The notes under the pieces were generated by a model that was given only the letters and a program-made list of their open reading frames with translations, searched no databases and was not told the DNA's origin. From the NCBI RefSeq assembly GCF_013344475.1, contig NZ_JABUOU010000010.1:62001-126000 (forward strand): DNA of 64,000 nt. The letters are read 5' to 3'. Below are positions 8,718 to 17,086 of this stretch, in pieces. Made by a program: the position numbers and the translations under genes. The first letter of the stretch is position 1. The number at the start of each line of letters is the position of its first letter. The DNA comes from Martelella limonii. Lineage in GTDB: Bacteria > Pseudomonadota > Alphaproteobacteria > Rhizobiales > Rhizobiaceae.

Positions 8718-10529
8718 ATGCTGGCCTTCAGGCGCATATTCTCAGTCGTATTCGCAGCCATCGTTGCCATCGCGGCCTCGCGCCTTGCGATGGACGTTTT
8801 CTTTGCCGACGGCACGGACTGGGTGGATTTCGTCCGGATTTTCCTGTGCGCATCGACAGCGGCATGGATCGCGTGGGGTGCTGCGCTCGGCATTGGCGGC
8901 TTGATCGGCCGGCGGATGAAGACGCCGCCGCGCGCTTCGCTTTCCGAAAGCGGCCAGGCGGCGCGCACCGCGATCCTCATCCCGGTCTACAACGAAGATC
9001 CGCGGGCAACCTTTTCTTCGGCGGCCGCGATGGCGCACTCGCTGGCAAAAACGCCCCATGCCGGGCTTTTCGATATCGCCATCCTCTCCGACAGCCGGGA
9101 TCCGGAGGTGATTGCCGATGAGGAGCAGTGGTTCCTCGGGCTCCACGCCGAAATGCCGCAGGGCATCGGCGCCTTCTATCGCCGCCGCAGCGACAATACC
9201 GGTAAAAAGGCGGGCAATATCGGCGATTTCGTGCGCCGCCACGGCGCAAAATATACCTATATGCTGATCCTCGATGCCGACAGCCTGATGGAAGGCGAGA
9301 CCATCGTTGAAATGCTGCGGCGCATGGAAGCCGAGCCGCGGCTCGGCCTGTTGCAGACGCTGCCGAAGATCATTGCATCGAAAACCTGGTTTGCGCGGGC
9401 GCTGCAGTTTTCCGCAAGTCTGTTTTCGCCGATCTTTACCCGCGGTTTGGCGCGGATGCAGGGCAATGAGGGGCCGTTCTGGGGCCACAATGCGATGGTG
9501 CGCACCGTTGCATTCGCCGAAAGCTGCGGCCTGCCCGCGCTGACCGGCGCCCCGCCGTTCGGCGGCCATATTCTCAGCCATGACTATGTCGAGGCTGCCC
9601 TTCTGACCCGTCAGGGCTGGATCGTGCGCGTCGATGCCGACCTTGAGGGGTCCTATGAGGAAGGCCCGCAGAACGCCATCGACTATGCCAAGCGCGACCG
9701 GCGCTGGTGCCAGGGCAATCTCCAGCATATCCGGCTGCTGACCGCGCCGGGTCTGCATGGCTGGAACCGGTTCACCTTTTTCCAGGGCGTGATGGCCTAT
9801 CTGAGTTCGCCGCTGTGGATGGCTTTTATCGCCGCCTCTATCGTGGCGCCCCTGTTTGCGCCGGCGATCGACTATTTCCCGAGCCCCTATCTGCCGGCGA
9901 TCTTCCCGCGCGCGCAGACGGCGCTTGCCGTGACGCTGCTGGTCGGCGTCGGCGGTCTTCTGATCGGCCCGAAGTTGCTGATTGCGCTCCGCTCCGGCGT
10001 AACCGGCGAAGCGCGCAGGTTTGGCGGCTTCTTCCGGGTGTTGTTCTCGACGCTTGCGGAAATCATCTGGTCGTCGCTGCTCGCGCCGATCACGCTCATG
10101 TACCAGAGCCGCTCCGTGCTGCAGGTGATTTTCGGCATGGATGGCGGCTGGCCGTCTTCGGATCGCGAAGGCCAGTCGCTCCGCTATGGCCAGGCCTTTG
10201 CCGCAAGCTGGTGGATCGTGCTGACCGGCATCATCATGATGGTAGGCGCATGGACGCTGGCGCCGGACTTGTTCTGGTGGCTGACGCCGATCGCCGTGCC
10301 GCAGATCCTGTCGCCGTTTCTGATTGCCGCGAGCTCCTCGCCGAAGAGCGGGCGCATCGCCTTTGCGATCGGACTTTTCCGGACGCCCGAAGAACAGAAG
10401 CGTCCGCCGATCATGCTGGAACGCGATGCCGTCCTCGCGCGTTGGCAGGAAAAGCCTGCGATCGACCGCGATGCCTATCTGGTCGGAGAGCAGAAGGACG
10501 CGGCGGAAACCGCTTATTCGGCGTTTTAG
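8718..10529 (+). CDS. opgH: Glucans biosynthesis glucosyltransferase H
   Basis: Inner-membrane GT2 glucosyltransferase that makes the linear beta-1,2-glucan backbone of periplasmic glucans from UDP-glucose. The 603 residues show two N-terminal membrane helices, the nucleotide-binding IPVYNED segment (~88-94), the DADS metal-binding motif (186-189), the HDY acceptor-side motif (288-290) and RDRRW (326-330). Several membrane helices follow. It is shorter at the N-terminus than E. coli MdoH (~850 residues), lacking the long cytoplasmic leader. opgC starts 11 bases downstream. Confidence 0.93.
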   Translation: MLAFRRIFSVVFAAIVAIAASRLAMDVFFADGTDWVDFVRIFLCASTAAWIAWGAALGIGGLIGRRMKTPPRASLSESGQAARTAILIPVYNEDPRATFSSAAAMAHSLAKTPHAGLFDIAILSDSRDPEVIADEEQWFLGLHAEMPQGIGAFYRRRSDNTGKKAGNIGDFVRRHGAKYTYMLILDADSLMEGETIVEMLRRMEAEPRLGLLQTLPKIIASKTWFARALQFSASLFSPIFTRGLARMQGNEGPFWGHNAMVRTVAFAESCGLPALTGAPPFGGHILSHDYVEAALLTRQGWIVRVDADLEGSYEEGPQNAIDYAKRDRRWCQGNLQHIRLLTAPGLHGWNRFTFFQGVMAYLSSPLWMAFIAASIVAPLFAPAIDYFPSPYLPAIFPRAQTALAVTLLVGVGGLLIGPKLLIALRSGVTGEARRFGGFFRVLFSTLAEIIWSSLLAPITLMYQSRSVLQVIFGMDGGWPSSDREGQSLRYGQAFAASWWIVLTGIIMMVGAWTLAPDLFWWLTPIAVPQILSPFLIAASSSPKSGRIAFAIGLFRTPEEQKRPPIMLERDAVLARWQEKPAIDRDAYLVGEQKDAAETAYSAF

Positions 10530-10540
10530 GGATAAGATAG

Positions 10541-11725
10541 TTGAGTGCGATGAAGTCCAATGCCGGCGTGGCGCCGGCTCCGGTGAAGAGCAAGCGCGAT
10601 CCGCGCATCGATGTCCTGCGCGGTCTGGCGCTGATCATCATCTTCATCGACCATGTGCCGGAAAACCTTTATTCCTACTACACGATGCGGATGTACGGCT
10701 TTGCCGATGCGGCGGAAGCCTTCGTTCTGATCTCGGGCATTTCGGCGGGTCTTGCCTATAGCGGGCGGTTCGTTGCGGGCTCGATGATGGAGACCGCAGT
10801 GCGGATCTGGCGCAGGGCCGGCACCATTTACGGCGCCCATATGTTCACCACGCTCGTCGTCCTCGCGCTTGCTACGCCACTGCTGGTGGCATTCGGCATG
10901 GAGGCATTTGCGGAGGAAAGCGGGCTTGCCTGGCTCTGGAAGGCGCCGTTCTCGACGATTACCGGCTCTGCCCTGCTCAGCTACCAGATCAGCTATTTCA
11001 ATATTCTGCCGCTCTACATCGTGCTGTTCCTGGTGTTGCCGGGCCTGCTTTATCTCGGCATGCGCAGCCTGTCGCTGATGCTGGCGGTCTCGGCCGCGAT
11101 CTGGCTTTTCACGCGCTATCTCGGCTACCAGATCCCGGCCTATCCGGCCGACTGGGCATGGTATTTCAACCCTTTCTGCTGGCAGCTTCTGTTTGCGATC
11201 GGGCTCGCGGTCGGCATTTGCCATCGCCGCGGCAAGGCCTTTGTTCCGTTTCATCCGGTGCTTTATGCGGCGGCGGTCGCCTTTGTGGTCTTCGCCCTCT
11301 ACTGGCGGCTGAGCGGAAACTACAATTTTCCTTTCCCCGATTTCATGCCGCAGTTCATCGCCGACACAGGCAAGGAGCGTCTGAGCCTGCCGCGTATCGC
11401 GCATATTCTGGCGCTCGCCTATATCCTGATCTATCTGCCGGGCCTGCGGACATTTCTGGGCCGGCCGGTGTTCGAGCCGATCAATGTCATGGGCCGCGCG
11501 AGCCTTACGACCTTCGTGACCGGCTCGCTGATCGCCTTCGCGCTGCAGATCTTCCGGGAAATGGTCGGTACCACGCTTTTGCAGGATACGCTGCTGTTGC
11601 TTGCGGGCCTCGTCCTCCAGTATCTCGCCGCGCGCAATTCCCTCTCCCGCGCGGCACGGGGCAAGGCGGTGATGCCGCCCGCGATCACGCCGCCGCCCGG
11701 TACGGCCGTCAAGCGGTCAAGCTGA
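10541..11725 (+). CDS. opgC: OpgC, periplasmic glucan succinyltransferase-type membrane protein
   Basis: A polytopic inner-membrane protein of 394 residues with about ten hydrophobic segments. It opens with the OpgC signature RDPRIDVLRGLALIIIFIDHVPEN. In Rhodobacter sphaeroides OpgC adds O-succinyl groups to periplasmic glucans and is encoded in an operon with opgG, opgI and opgH, so its position here fits. A TTG at 10541 has the better spacing from AGGGAT; an ATG three codons later (10550) is the alternative start. The 3' end overlaps the convergent efflux gene by 9 bases. Confidence 0.88.
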   Translation: MSAMKSNAGVAPAPVKSKRDPRIDVLRGLALIIIFIDHVPENLYSYYTMRMYGFADAAEAFVLISGISAGLAYSGRFVAGSMMETAVRIWRRAGTIYGAHMFTTLVVLALATPLLVAFGMEAFAEESGLAWLWKAPFSTITGSALLSYQISYFNILPLYIVLFLVLPGLLYLGMRSLSLMLAVSAAIWLFTRYLGYQIPAYPADWAWYFNPFCWQLLFAIGLAVGICHRRGKAFVPFHPVLYAAAVAFVVFALYWRLSGNYNFPFPDFMPQFIADTGKERLSLPRIAHILALAYILIYLPGLRTFLGRPVFEPINVMGRASLTTFVTGSLIAFALQIFREMVGTTLLQDTLLLLAGLVLQYLAARNSLSRAARGKAVMPPAITPPPGTAVKRSS

Positions 11726-13234
11726 AGAGCCTTTCGGCTTTTCTGCGGCTGTGCCGAGGACGGCAGGCCTCAGCGCGAATGCGGCGATGATGCCGATCAG
11801 ACAGATGGCCGTCGCGAACCCGAAGAGCATGGTGAAGGCGTCTGCATAGCCGGCGACGGCAGCCGATCGTGCGGGCTCTTTAAGTCCTGCGATCGCTGCC
11901 GGGGAAAGTCCTGTCAGATCGCCCACGCCCGGTATCGCCTGAAAGCGCGCGATGCCGTGCGCAAGGATTGCGCCATAGACAGAGATGCTGGCGGAGGCGC
12001 CGACCATGCGCGACAGCGTCACCGTTCCGGTCGCAGCGCCGACATCGCCGCCGCGCGCGGCATTTTGAACGCCCAGAACCGGAACCTGCTGGCCGAAACC
12101 GATGCCGATGCCATGAAAAGCCATGATCACGGCGATGAGCGCAAGCGGCATGGAGGACGAGAACAGCGACAGTGTTGCAAGTGCCAGGGCAGAGAGCGTC
12201 AGGCCCCATATGGCGAAGGGCCGATAGCGGCCCGTCGCAGACATCAGCCGTCCGCTCACAAGCGCGCCGAGAACGAGGCCGCCGGTAATGGGTATGAAGA
12301 ACAGGCCCGCCGTGGTTGGCGAGAGCGTGTGAACGGACTGCAGGAACAGCGCGAAATAGTTGACCATGCCGATCGCGACGCTGCCGCTTGCCGCCGAAAA
12401 GATCAGAAGCAGCACCACCGTCGGATTGGCAAACAGGGAAAGCGGGATGATCGGCTCCGGCGCGCGCCGCTCGACCAGCACGAACAGGAAGACAAGCACG
12501 GCGGATGTGCCAAGCAGCGCCAGGCTCAAGGGGGCAACCATGGAGCCGAACAGTTCGCCGGAATCGCACCAGAGCACGAGACCCGTGACGGCGAGCGCAA
12601 GCAGGACGGCGCCGGCATAGTCGATCCGTGGCGTGCGGCCCGTCCGGCGGTTGGGTATGAGAATGTAGAGCCCGGCAAGCACAATGAGGCCGACCGGCAG
12701 GTTGACGAGAAAGATCGAGCGCCAGCCGAAGGCGGCGGTCATCGTGCCGCCGAGGATCGGGCCAAGCGCGCCGGAGGTCATCAGGACGAGGCTTGCATAG
12801 CTCTGGTATTTCGCGCGCTCGCGGGCCTCGAAGAGATCGGCGTTGAGCGAGAAGATCGATACCATCAGCCCGCCGCCGCCAAGGCCCTGCAGCGCGCGTG
12901 CCGCGATCAGCGTGTTCATCGAGACGGCAAGGCCACATGTCAGGGAGCCGATCAGGAAAAGCACGATGGCGGCCATCAGCACATATTTCCGCCCGATAAG
13001 GTCGCCAAGCTTGCCATAGATCGGCATCACCGCGCATGACGCGAGCAGATAGGCCGAGGCGACCCAGCCAAACCGTTCGATGGCTCCGAACTCGCCGACG
13101 ATCGTCGGCAGGGCGGTCGAGACGATCTGGTTGTCGAGCGTTGCCAGGAACATGGACAGCAGCAGGAAGAGAAAGGCCGCGATGCGTCTCTTCGGGCTTT
13201 CGACCAGTGAAACGAAGGGGATGTGTTCCTGCAT
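11717..13234 (-). CDS. MFS drug efflux transporter, DHA2 (14-helix, EmrB/QacA-like)
   Basis: A 505-residue inner-membrane proton antiporter. It shows the DHA2 opening LFLLLSMFLATLDNQIVSTALPTIVGEF, motif A GKLGDLIGRKYV between helices 2 and 3, and motif C GALGPILGGTMTAAFGWRSIFLVNLPVG. About 14 hydrophobic helices are visible. It is divergent from a MarR regulator, with a palindrome next to its promoter, which suggests inducible export of a toxic compound. The substrate cannot be told. Confidence 0.9.
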   Translation of the reverse strand: MQEHIPFVSLVESPKRRIAAFLFLLLSMFLATLDNQIVSTALPTIVGEFGAIERFGWVASAYLLASCAVMPIYGKLGDLIGRKYVLMAAIVLFLIGSLTCGLAVSMNTLIAARALQGLGGGGLMVSIFSLNADLFEARERAKYQSYASLVLMTSGALGPILGGTMTAAFGWRSIFLVNLPVGLIVLAGLYILIPNRRTGRTPRIDYAGAVLLALAVTGLVLWCDSGELFGSMVAPLSLALLGTSAVLVFLFVLVERRAPEPIIPLSLFANPTVVLLLIFSAASGSVAIGMVNYFALFLQSVHTLSPTTAGLFFIPITGGLVLGALVSGRLMSATGRYRPFAIWGLTLSALALATLSLFSSSMPLALIAVIMAFHGIGIGFGQQVPVLGVQNAARGGDVGAATGTVTLSRMVGASASISVYGAILAHGIARFQAIPGVGDLTGLSPAAIAGLKEPARSAAVAGYADAFTMLFGFATAICLIGIIAAFALRPAVLGTAAEKPKGSSA

Positions 13235-13266
13235 GAAAGCGCGGCCTCGGCTGAAAATGAAGCCGA

Positions 13267-13295
13267 TTTATGTGCTGATAGCAAATAGTTGTCAA
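13267..13295 (-). promoter_or_regulatory. Predicted sigma-70 promoter of the efflux gene
   Basis: On the minus strand TTGACA (13290-13295), a 17-base spacer and CATAAA (13267-13272) lie 33-60 bases before the efflux start codon. The palindrome at 13302-13322 begins six bases upstream of the -35 box. Confidence 0.6.
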
Positions 13296-13301
13296 CAGCA
13301 T

Positions 13302-13322
13302 GAATATGCATAATGCATATTC
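13302..13322. promoter_or_regulatory. Putative MarR operator
   Basis: GAATATGCA, three bases, TGCATATTC form a perfect 9-bp inverted repeat in the intergenic region between the efflux and marR genes. Its size and AT-rich character fit a MarR-dimer site. It could control both divergent genes. Confidence 0.7.
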
Positions 13323-13354
13323 CCAATTTCCCCATCATCTGATAGACAGGAAGC

Positions 13355-13906
13355 ATGACCGAGCAAAGCCCCGAAATGCCCGACACCCATGACGATTCCA
13401 TGGCGCTGCTGTCCGATGCGATCACCCAGCACAGGCTGATGATGCGGCGCCGGATCATCGGCCGGATCGCCATCGCCAATGTCGCGCCCGCGCTCGAAAT
13501 CACCCATCTCGACGTGCTTGATGTGGTCTTTCGCGCAGGCCAGGTCGACCGTGCGACGATCGGGTCGGTCGCGGAGGGCATGCGCATCGATCCTTCGCGC
13601 GCGAGCCGGATCGTGGCAGAACTCGTTTCCCAGGATGTGCTGGAACGGCGGGTCTGCCAGAATGATGCCCGCCGCTCGATCCTGGTGATCACGCCCAAAG
13701 GTCAGGTCCTGCTCAACGAGGTACATGCCGTCAAGCGGCAATTGCTCGAAAGCGTGACGGCGCACTGGTCCGCGGATGACCTCGCTCAGTTCTCCGTTTT
13801 GTATCACCGCTTCGTCGACGGGCTGGAGGATTATGCCCGCAACCATGCCGGCGGCGAGGATGCCGAGCCGGTGGTCAACGCCCCCAAGGCTCCCAGGGCC
13901 GTCTGA
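13355..13906 (+). CDS. MarR family transcriptional regulator
   Basis: A 183-residue winged-helix regulator. The DNA-binding region is around residues 66-115 (ATIGSVAEGMRIDPSRASRIVAELVSQDVLERRVCQNDARRSILVITPKG), including the DxRxS/R wing motif typical of MarR proteins. The N- and C-terminal helices would form the dimer. AGGAAGC precedes the ATG. Divergent placement beside a DHA2 pump is the standard repressor-pump pair, in which ligand binding releases repression. Confidence 0.92.
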   Translation: MTEQSPEMPDTHDDSMALLSDAITQHRLMMRRRIIGRIAIANVAPALEITHLDVLDVVFRAGQVDRATIGSVAEGMRIDPSRASRIVAELVSQDVLERRVCQNDARRSILVITPKGQVLLNEVHAVKRQLLESVTAHWSADDLAQFSVLYHRFVDGLEDYARNHAGGEDAEPVVNAPKAPRAV

Positions 13907-13953
13907 CCGGTACTGCCTTGCCCTTTGACCGTTTCGTCCCCCGCCGCCGCCGC

Positions 13954-13984
13954 GATCGCCCTTTCAATTGAGGGCGATCCGCTT
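13954..13984 (+). terminator. Probable terminator after marR
   Basis: GATCGCCCT and AGGGCGATC pair perfectly around an 8-nt loop, followed by a weak T stretch (CGCTTTAA). It lies just before thiN. Confidence 0.5.
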
Positions 13985-13997
13985 TAATGCGTAGGCG

Positions 13998-14648
13998 ATG
14001 AACAGGTCCTTCACGATATTGCTGGGCGGCGCGCTTGCCGTTGACGCGCGCGTGCGTGCGCTGGTGGCTGAAAGCCGCGTGATCGCTGCCGATGGCGGCA
14101 TGCGCCATGCCGCCGCGCTTTCCGTGACGCCGGAAGTCTGGGTGGGTGATTTCGATTCCTCGGAAAGCGACCTGATCGGGCGCTATCCGAAGATCGAGCG
14201 CAGGAACTTTCCGCCGGCCAAGAATCTGACCGATGGCGCGCTGGCCGTCGAAGAGGCGATCGATCGCGGCGCGCGGCGCATCGTGATGGCAGGCGCGCTG
14301 CAGGGCGCGCGCACCGATCACGGTCTGATGAACATGCTGCTGGCGGTCCGCCTGGCCGGGGAGGGGACCGAGATCATCCTGACATCCGGCGAGGAAGAGG
14401 CCTATCCGCTGCTTGCCGGCGAGATCACGGTCGACATGCCGGAGGGAGCATTGTTTTCCGTGCTCGGCTTTTCCGCGCTCGAAGGCCTGTCGATCGACAA
14501 TGCCGTCTATCCGCTCGACGATTTCGCACTGCCCTTCGGCGTGGCGCGTGCCGTTTCCAACAAGGCGAGGGGCGGGCCGGTGCGCTTCGCCTTGAAAAAC
14601 GGTGTCGGGATCATCATTCTCCGGCCGCATGATTTTTCTGGAGTGTGA
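13998..14648 (+). CDS. thiN: Thiamine pyrophosphokinase (thiamine diphosphokinase)
   Basis: Cytoplasmic enzyme that converts thiamine plus ATP into thiamine pyrophosphate. The 216 residues carry the family motifs ADGGMRHA, VWVGDFDSS, NLTDGALAVEEA and GARTDHGLMN, which form the ATP and metal site, and a C-terminal beta-sandwich for thiamine binding. It would use thiamine brought in by ThiBPQ, encoded 8 kb away, but no THI element is visible here. The stop overlaps the vicinity of the next start (ATG at 14654), so the ABC-F gene is probably co-transcribed. Confidence 0.92.
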   Translation: MNRSFTILLGGALAVDARVRALVAESRVIAADGGMRHAAALSVTPEVWVGDFDSSESDLIGRYPKIERRNFPPAKNLTDGALAVEEAIDRGARRIVMAGALQGARTDHGLMNMLLAVRLAGEGTEIILTSGEEEAYPLLAGEITVDMPEGALFSVLGFSALEGLSIDNAVYPLDDFALPFGVARAVSNKARGGPVRFALKNGVGIIILRPHDFSGV

Positions 14649-14653
14649 GGCGC

Positions 14654-16471
14654 ATGCCCCCGATTTTGAAACTCGACGATATCCATCTGAGCTTCGGCGG
14701 AACGCCGCTTCTGTCCGGTGCCGGACTGCAGGTGGAGCCGGGTGACCGCATCTGCCTTGTCGGGCGCAACGGTTCTGGCAAATCGACAATGTTGAAGATT
14801 GCCGCGGGCCTGGTCGAGGCGCAGTCCGGCGAAATCTTCCGCCAGCCATCCGCCACCATCCGCTATCTCGAGCAGGCGCCCGATTTTGCAGGCTATGACA
14901 CGGTCGAAGCCTATGTCGTCGCCGGCCTTGCTCCCGGTGACGAGCATTACCGCGCCGATTACATGATGGAACATCTGGGCGTTTCGCCGTCCGCCGATCC
15001 GAAGACGCTGTCGGGCGGCGAGGCGCGCCGGGCGGCGCTTGCCCGTGTGCTCGCGCCCGAGCCCGATATCCTGCTGCTTGACGAGCCGACCAACCATCTC
15101 GACCTCACCACCATCGAATGGCTGGAAGAAGAGCTTGCGGGCACGCGCTCGGCCATGGTGCTGATCTCGCATGACCGGCGCTTTCTCGAAAACGTCTCGA
15201 CCGCCACCGTCTGGCTCGACAGGGGCAATGCGCGGCGCATGGATCGCGGCTTTGCCCATTTCGAGGAATGGCGCGACAAGGTGCTGGAAGAGGAAGAGGC
15301 AGAGCAGCACAAGCTGTCGCGCGCCATCGTGCGCGAGGAGCACTGGCTGCGCTACGGCGTCACGGCAAGGCGCAAGCGCAACATGCGCCGCCTTGGCGAG
15401 CTGCACGACATGCGCGCCCGTCACCGCGATCATCGGGGCCCCCAGGGAACGGTCAACGCCACCGTGAGCGAGGTGCGCGAAAGCGGCAAGCTGGTGATCG
15501 AGGCGGAAGGCATCACCAAGACCTTCGGCAGCCGCGACATCGTCAAGCCGTTTTCGCTGAGGGTGTCGCGCGGCGACCGCATCGGTCTCGTCGGCCCCAA
15601 TGGCGCGGGAAAGACCACGCTTTTGAAAATGCTCACCGGCGAGCTTGCGCCCGATTCTGGCTTCGTCCGCCTCGGCGTCAATCTCGAGATCGCGGTGATC
15701 GACCAGAAGCGCGAGGACCTCGACCCGGAGGATACGCTCGCGCATTATCTGACTGACGGACGCGGCGATACGCTGCTGGTCAATGGCGAACAGCGCCATG
15801 TCACCGGCTACATGAAGGACTTCCTGTTCCAGCCCGAACAGGCGCGTACTCCGATCCGCAATCTCTCGGGCGGCGAGCGGGCGCGGCTGATGCTCGCCCG
15901 CATCCTGGCGCGGCCGTCGAACCTCTTGATCCTCGACGAGCCGACCAATGATCTCGATATCGAAACGCTCGATCTTCTGCAGGAAATTGTCGCGGGCTTT
16001 GCCGGAAGCGTCATTCTGGTCTCGCATGACCGTGATTTTCTCGACCGCACCGTGACCTCGACGATCGCGCCGGCAAACCCTCTTTCGCCCGATGGCGAGT
16101 GGCTCGAATATGCCGGCGGCTATTCCGACATGATGGCCCAGCGCAAGGGCGCTGCCGCCGAGGCGAAGGCGCAGGAGAAGCGCGAAAAGCAGGCCGCGCG
16201 CGAAAACGCGGCTCCCGTTGCCCAGAAGGCCAGGGGAAAGCTCTCCTTCAAGCAGAAATTCGCGCTTGAGAACCTGCCGAAGGAAATGGCGAAGATCGAG
16301 TCCGATATCGGAAAGCTCGAACAACGCATGGCCGATCCGCAGTTCTTCGCCCGCGATCCGGACGGCTTTTCCAAGGCTGCCAAGGTTCTGGAGCGCGAAC
16401 GCGAAAAGCTTGTCGCGATGGAAGAGGAATGGCTGGAGCTGGAAATGCTGCGCGAGGAACTGGAAGGCTGA
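14654..16471 (+). CDS. ABC-F family ATP-binding protein, Uup-like
   Basis: A soluble duplicated ATPase without membrane helices. Both halves have Walker A (GRNGSGKST and GPNGAGKTT), signature (LSGGEARR and LSGGERAR) and Walker B with DEPTNHLD or DEPTNDLD. A basic linker lies between the halves (WLRYGVTARRKRNMRRLGELHDMR). The final ~80 residues are a charged coiled coil typical of Uup, which acts on ribosomes or branched DNA. I chose the ATG at 14654; a GTG three codons upstream (14645) is also open. The stop overlaps the next start by one base. Confidence 0.88.
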   Translation: MPPILKLDDIHLSFGGTPLLSGAGLQVEPGDRICLVGRNGSGKSTMLKIAAGLVEAQSGEIFRQPSATIRYLEQAPDFAGYDTVEAYVVAGLAPGDEHYRADYMMEHLGVSPSADPKTLSGGEARRAALARVLAPEPDILLLDEPTNHLDLTTIEWLEEELAGTRSAMVLISHDRRFLENVSTATVWLDRGNARRMDRGFAHFEEWRDKVLEEEEAEQHKLSRAIVREEHWLRYGVTARRKRNMRRLGELHDMRARHRDHRGPQGTVNATVSEVRESGKLVIEAEGITKTFGSRDIVKPFSLRVSRGDRIGLVGPNGAGKTTLLKMLTGELAPDSGFVRLGVNLEIAVIDQKREDLDPEDTLAHYLTDGRGDTLLVNGEQRHVTGYMKDFLFQPEQARTPIRNLSGGERARLMLARILARPSNLLILDEPTNDLDIETLDLLQEIVAGFAGSVILVSHDRDFLDRTVTSTIAPANPLSPDGEWLEYAGGYSDMMAQRKGAAAEAKAQEKREKQAARENAAPVAQKARGKLSFKQKFALENLPKEMAKIESDIGKLEQRMADPQFFARDPDGFSKAAKVLEREREKLVAMEEEWLELEMLREELEG

Positions 16472-17028
16472 TGACGCTGTTCTACTTTGCCTTCGGCTCC
16501 AACATGCTGACGGAGCGGCTCACCCGCCGCTGCCCTTCGGCACGCCCTGTCGGGCCGGCGGTGATGGAAGACCATGCGCTCGCCTTTTCCAAGATCGGGC
16601 GCGAGGGCTCCGGCAAGGCGACGATCTTCAGCCAGCCGGGCAGCGAGGTCTATGGCGTGCTGTTCAAGCTCGACCGCCGCGAGCTGCCGCTGCTTGATGC
16701 CTTTGAAGGCAAGGGCAGCGGCTATGACCGGATCGATGACTGTCCGGTGCGCCCGTTCGGCGTTCTGGATCCGGTTCCGGCAAGCACCTACATGGCGCCG
16801 CCCGCTTTCTGCGATCCATCGCTTTTACCCTTCGACTGGTATCACGCACTGGTGCTGGCGGGGGCGCGCCAGCACGGCCTGCCGGAGCACTATGTCGCAA
16901 ATCTCGCCGCTGCCGCATATCAGCCAGATCCTGAAACCCTTCGTCCGACAGCCCTGGAAGCCTTCGAGGTACTGACCTGCGCCGGCTTTGGCGATGAGCG
17001 CGCTCGCAAGGCTTTCAATCGTCCTTGA
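16471..17028 (+). CDS. Gamma-glutamylcyclotransferase family protein
   Basis: A 185-residue protein of the GGCT/AIG2-like fold. The N-terminal substrate-binding loop YFAFGSNM matches the YGSN motif of the family, and a conserved acidic residue lies in LDAFEGKGSGYDR. Family members release 5-oxoproline from gamma-glutamyl compounds, but the substrate here is not known. Its start overlaps the stop of the ABC-F gene (TGATG), so the two are translationally coupled. Confidence 0.8.
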   Translation: MTLFYFAFGSNMLTERLTRRCPSARPVGPAVMEDHALAFSKIGREGSGKATIFSQPGSEVYGVLFKLDRRELPLLDAFEGKGSGYDRIDDCPVRPFGVLDPVPASTYMAPPAFCDPSLLPFDWYHALVLAGARQHGLPEHYVANLAAAAYQPDPETLRPTALEAFEVLTCAGFGDERARKAFNRP

Positions 17029-17086
17029 AAGACGATAGGCCGGACACCTAGATAAAGGCCCGGCTGGACCGGGGAGAGAGCAGGCG

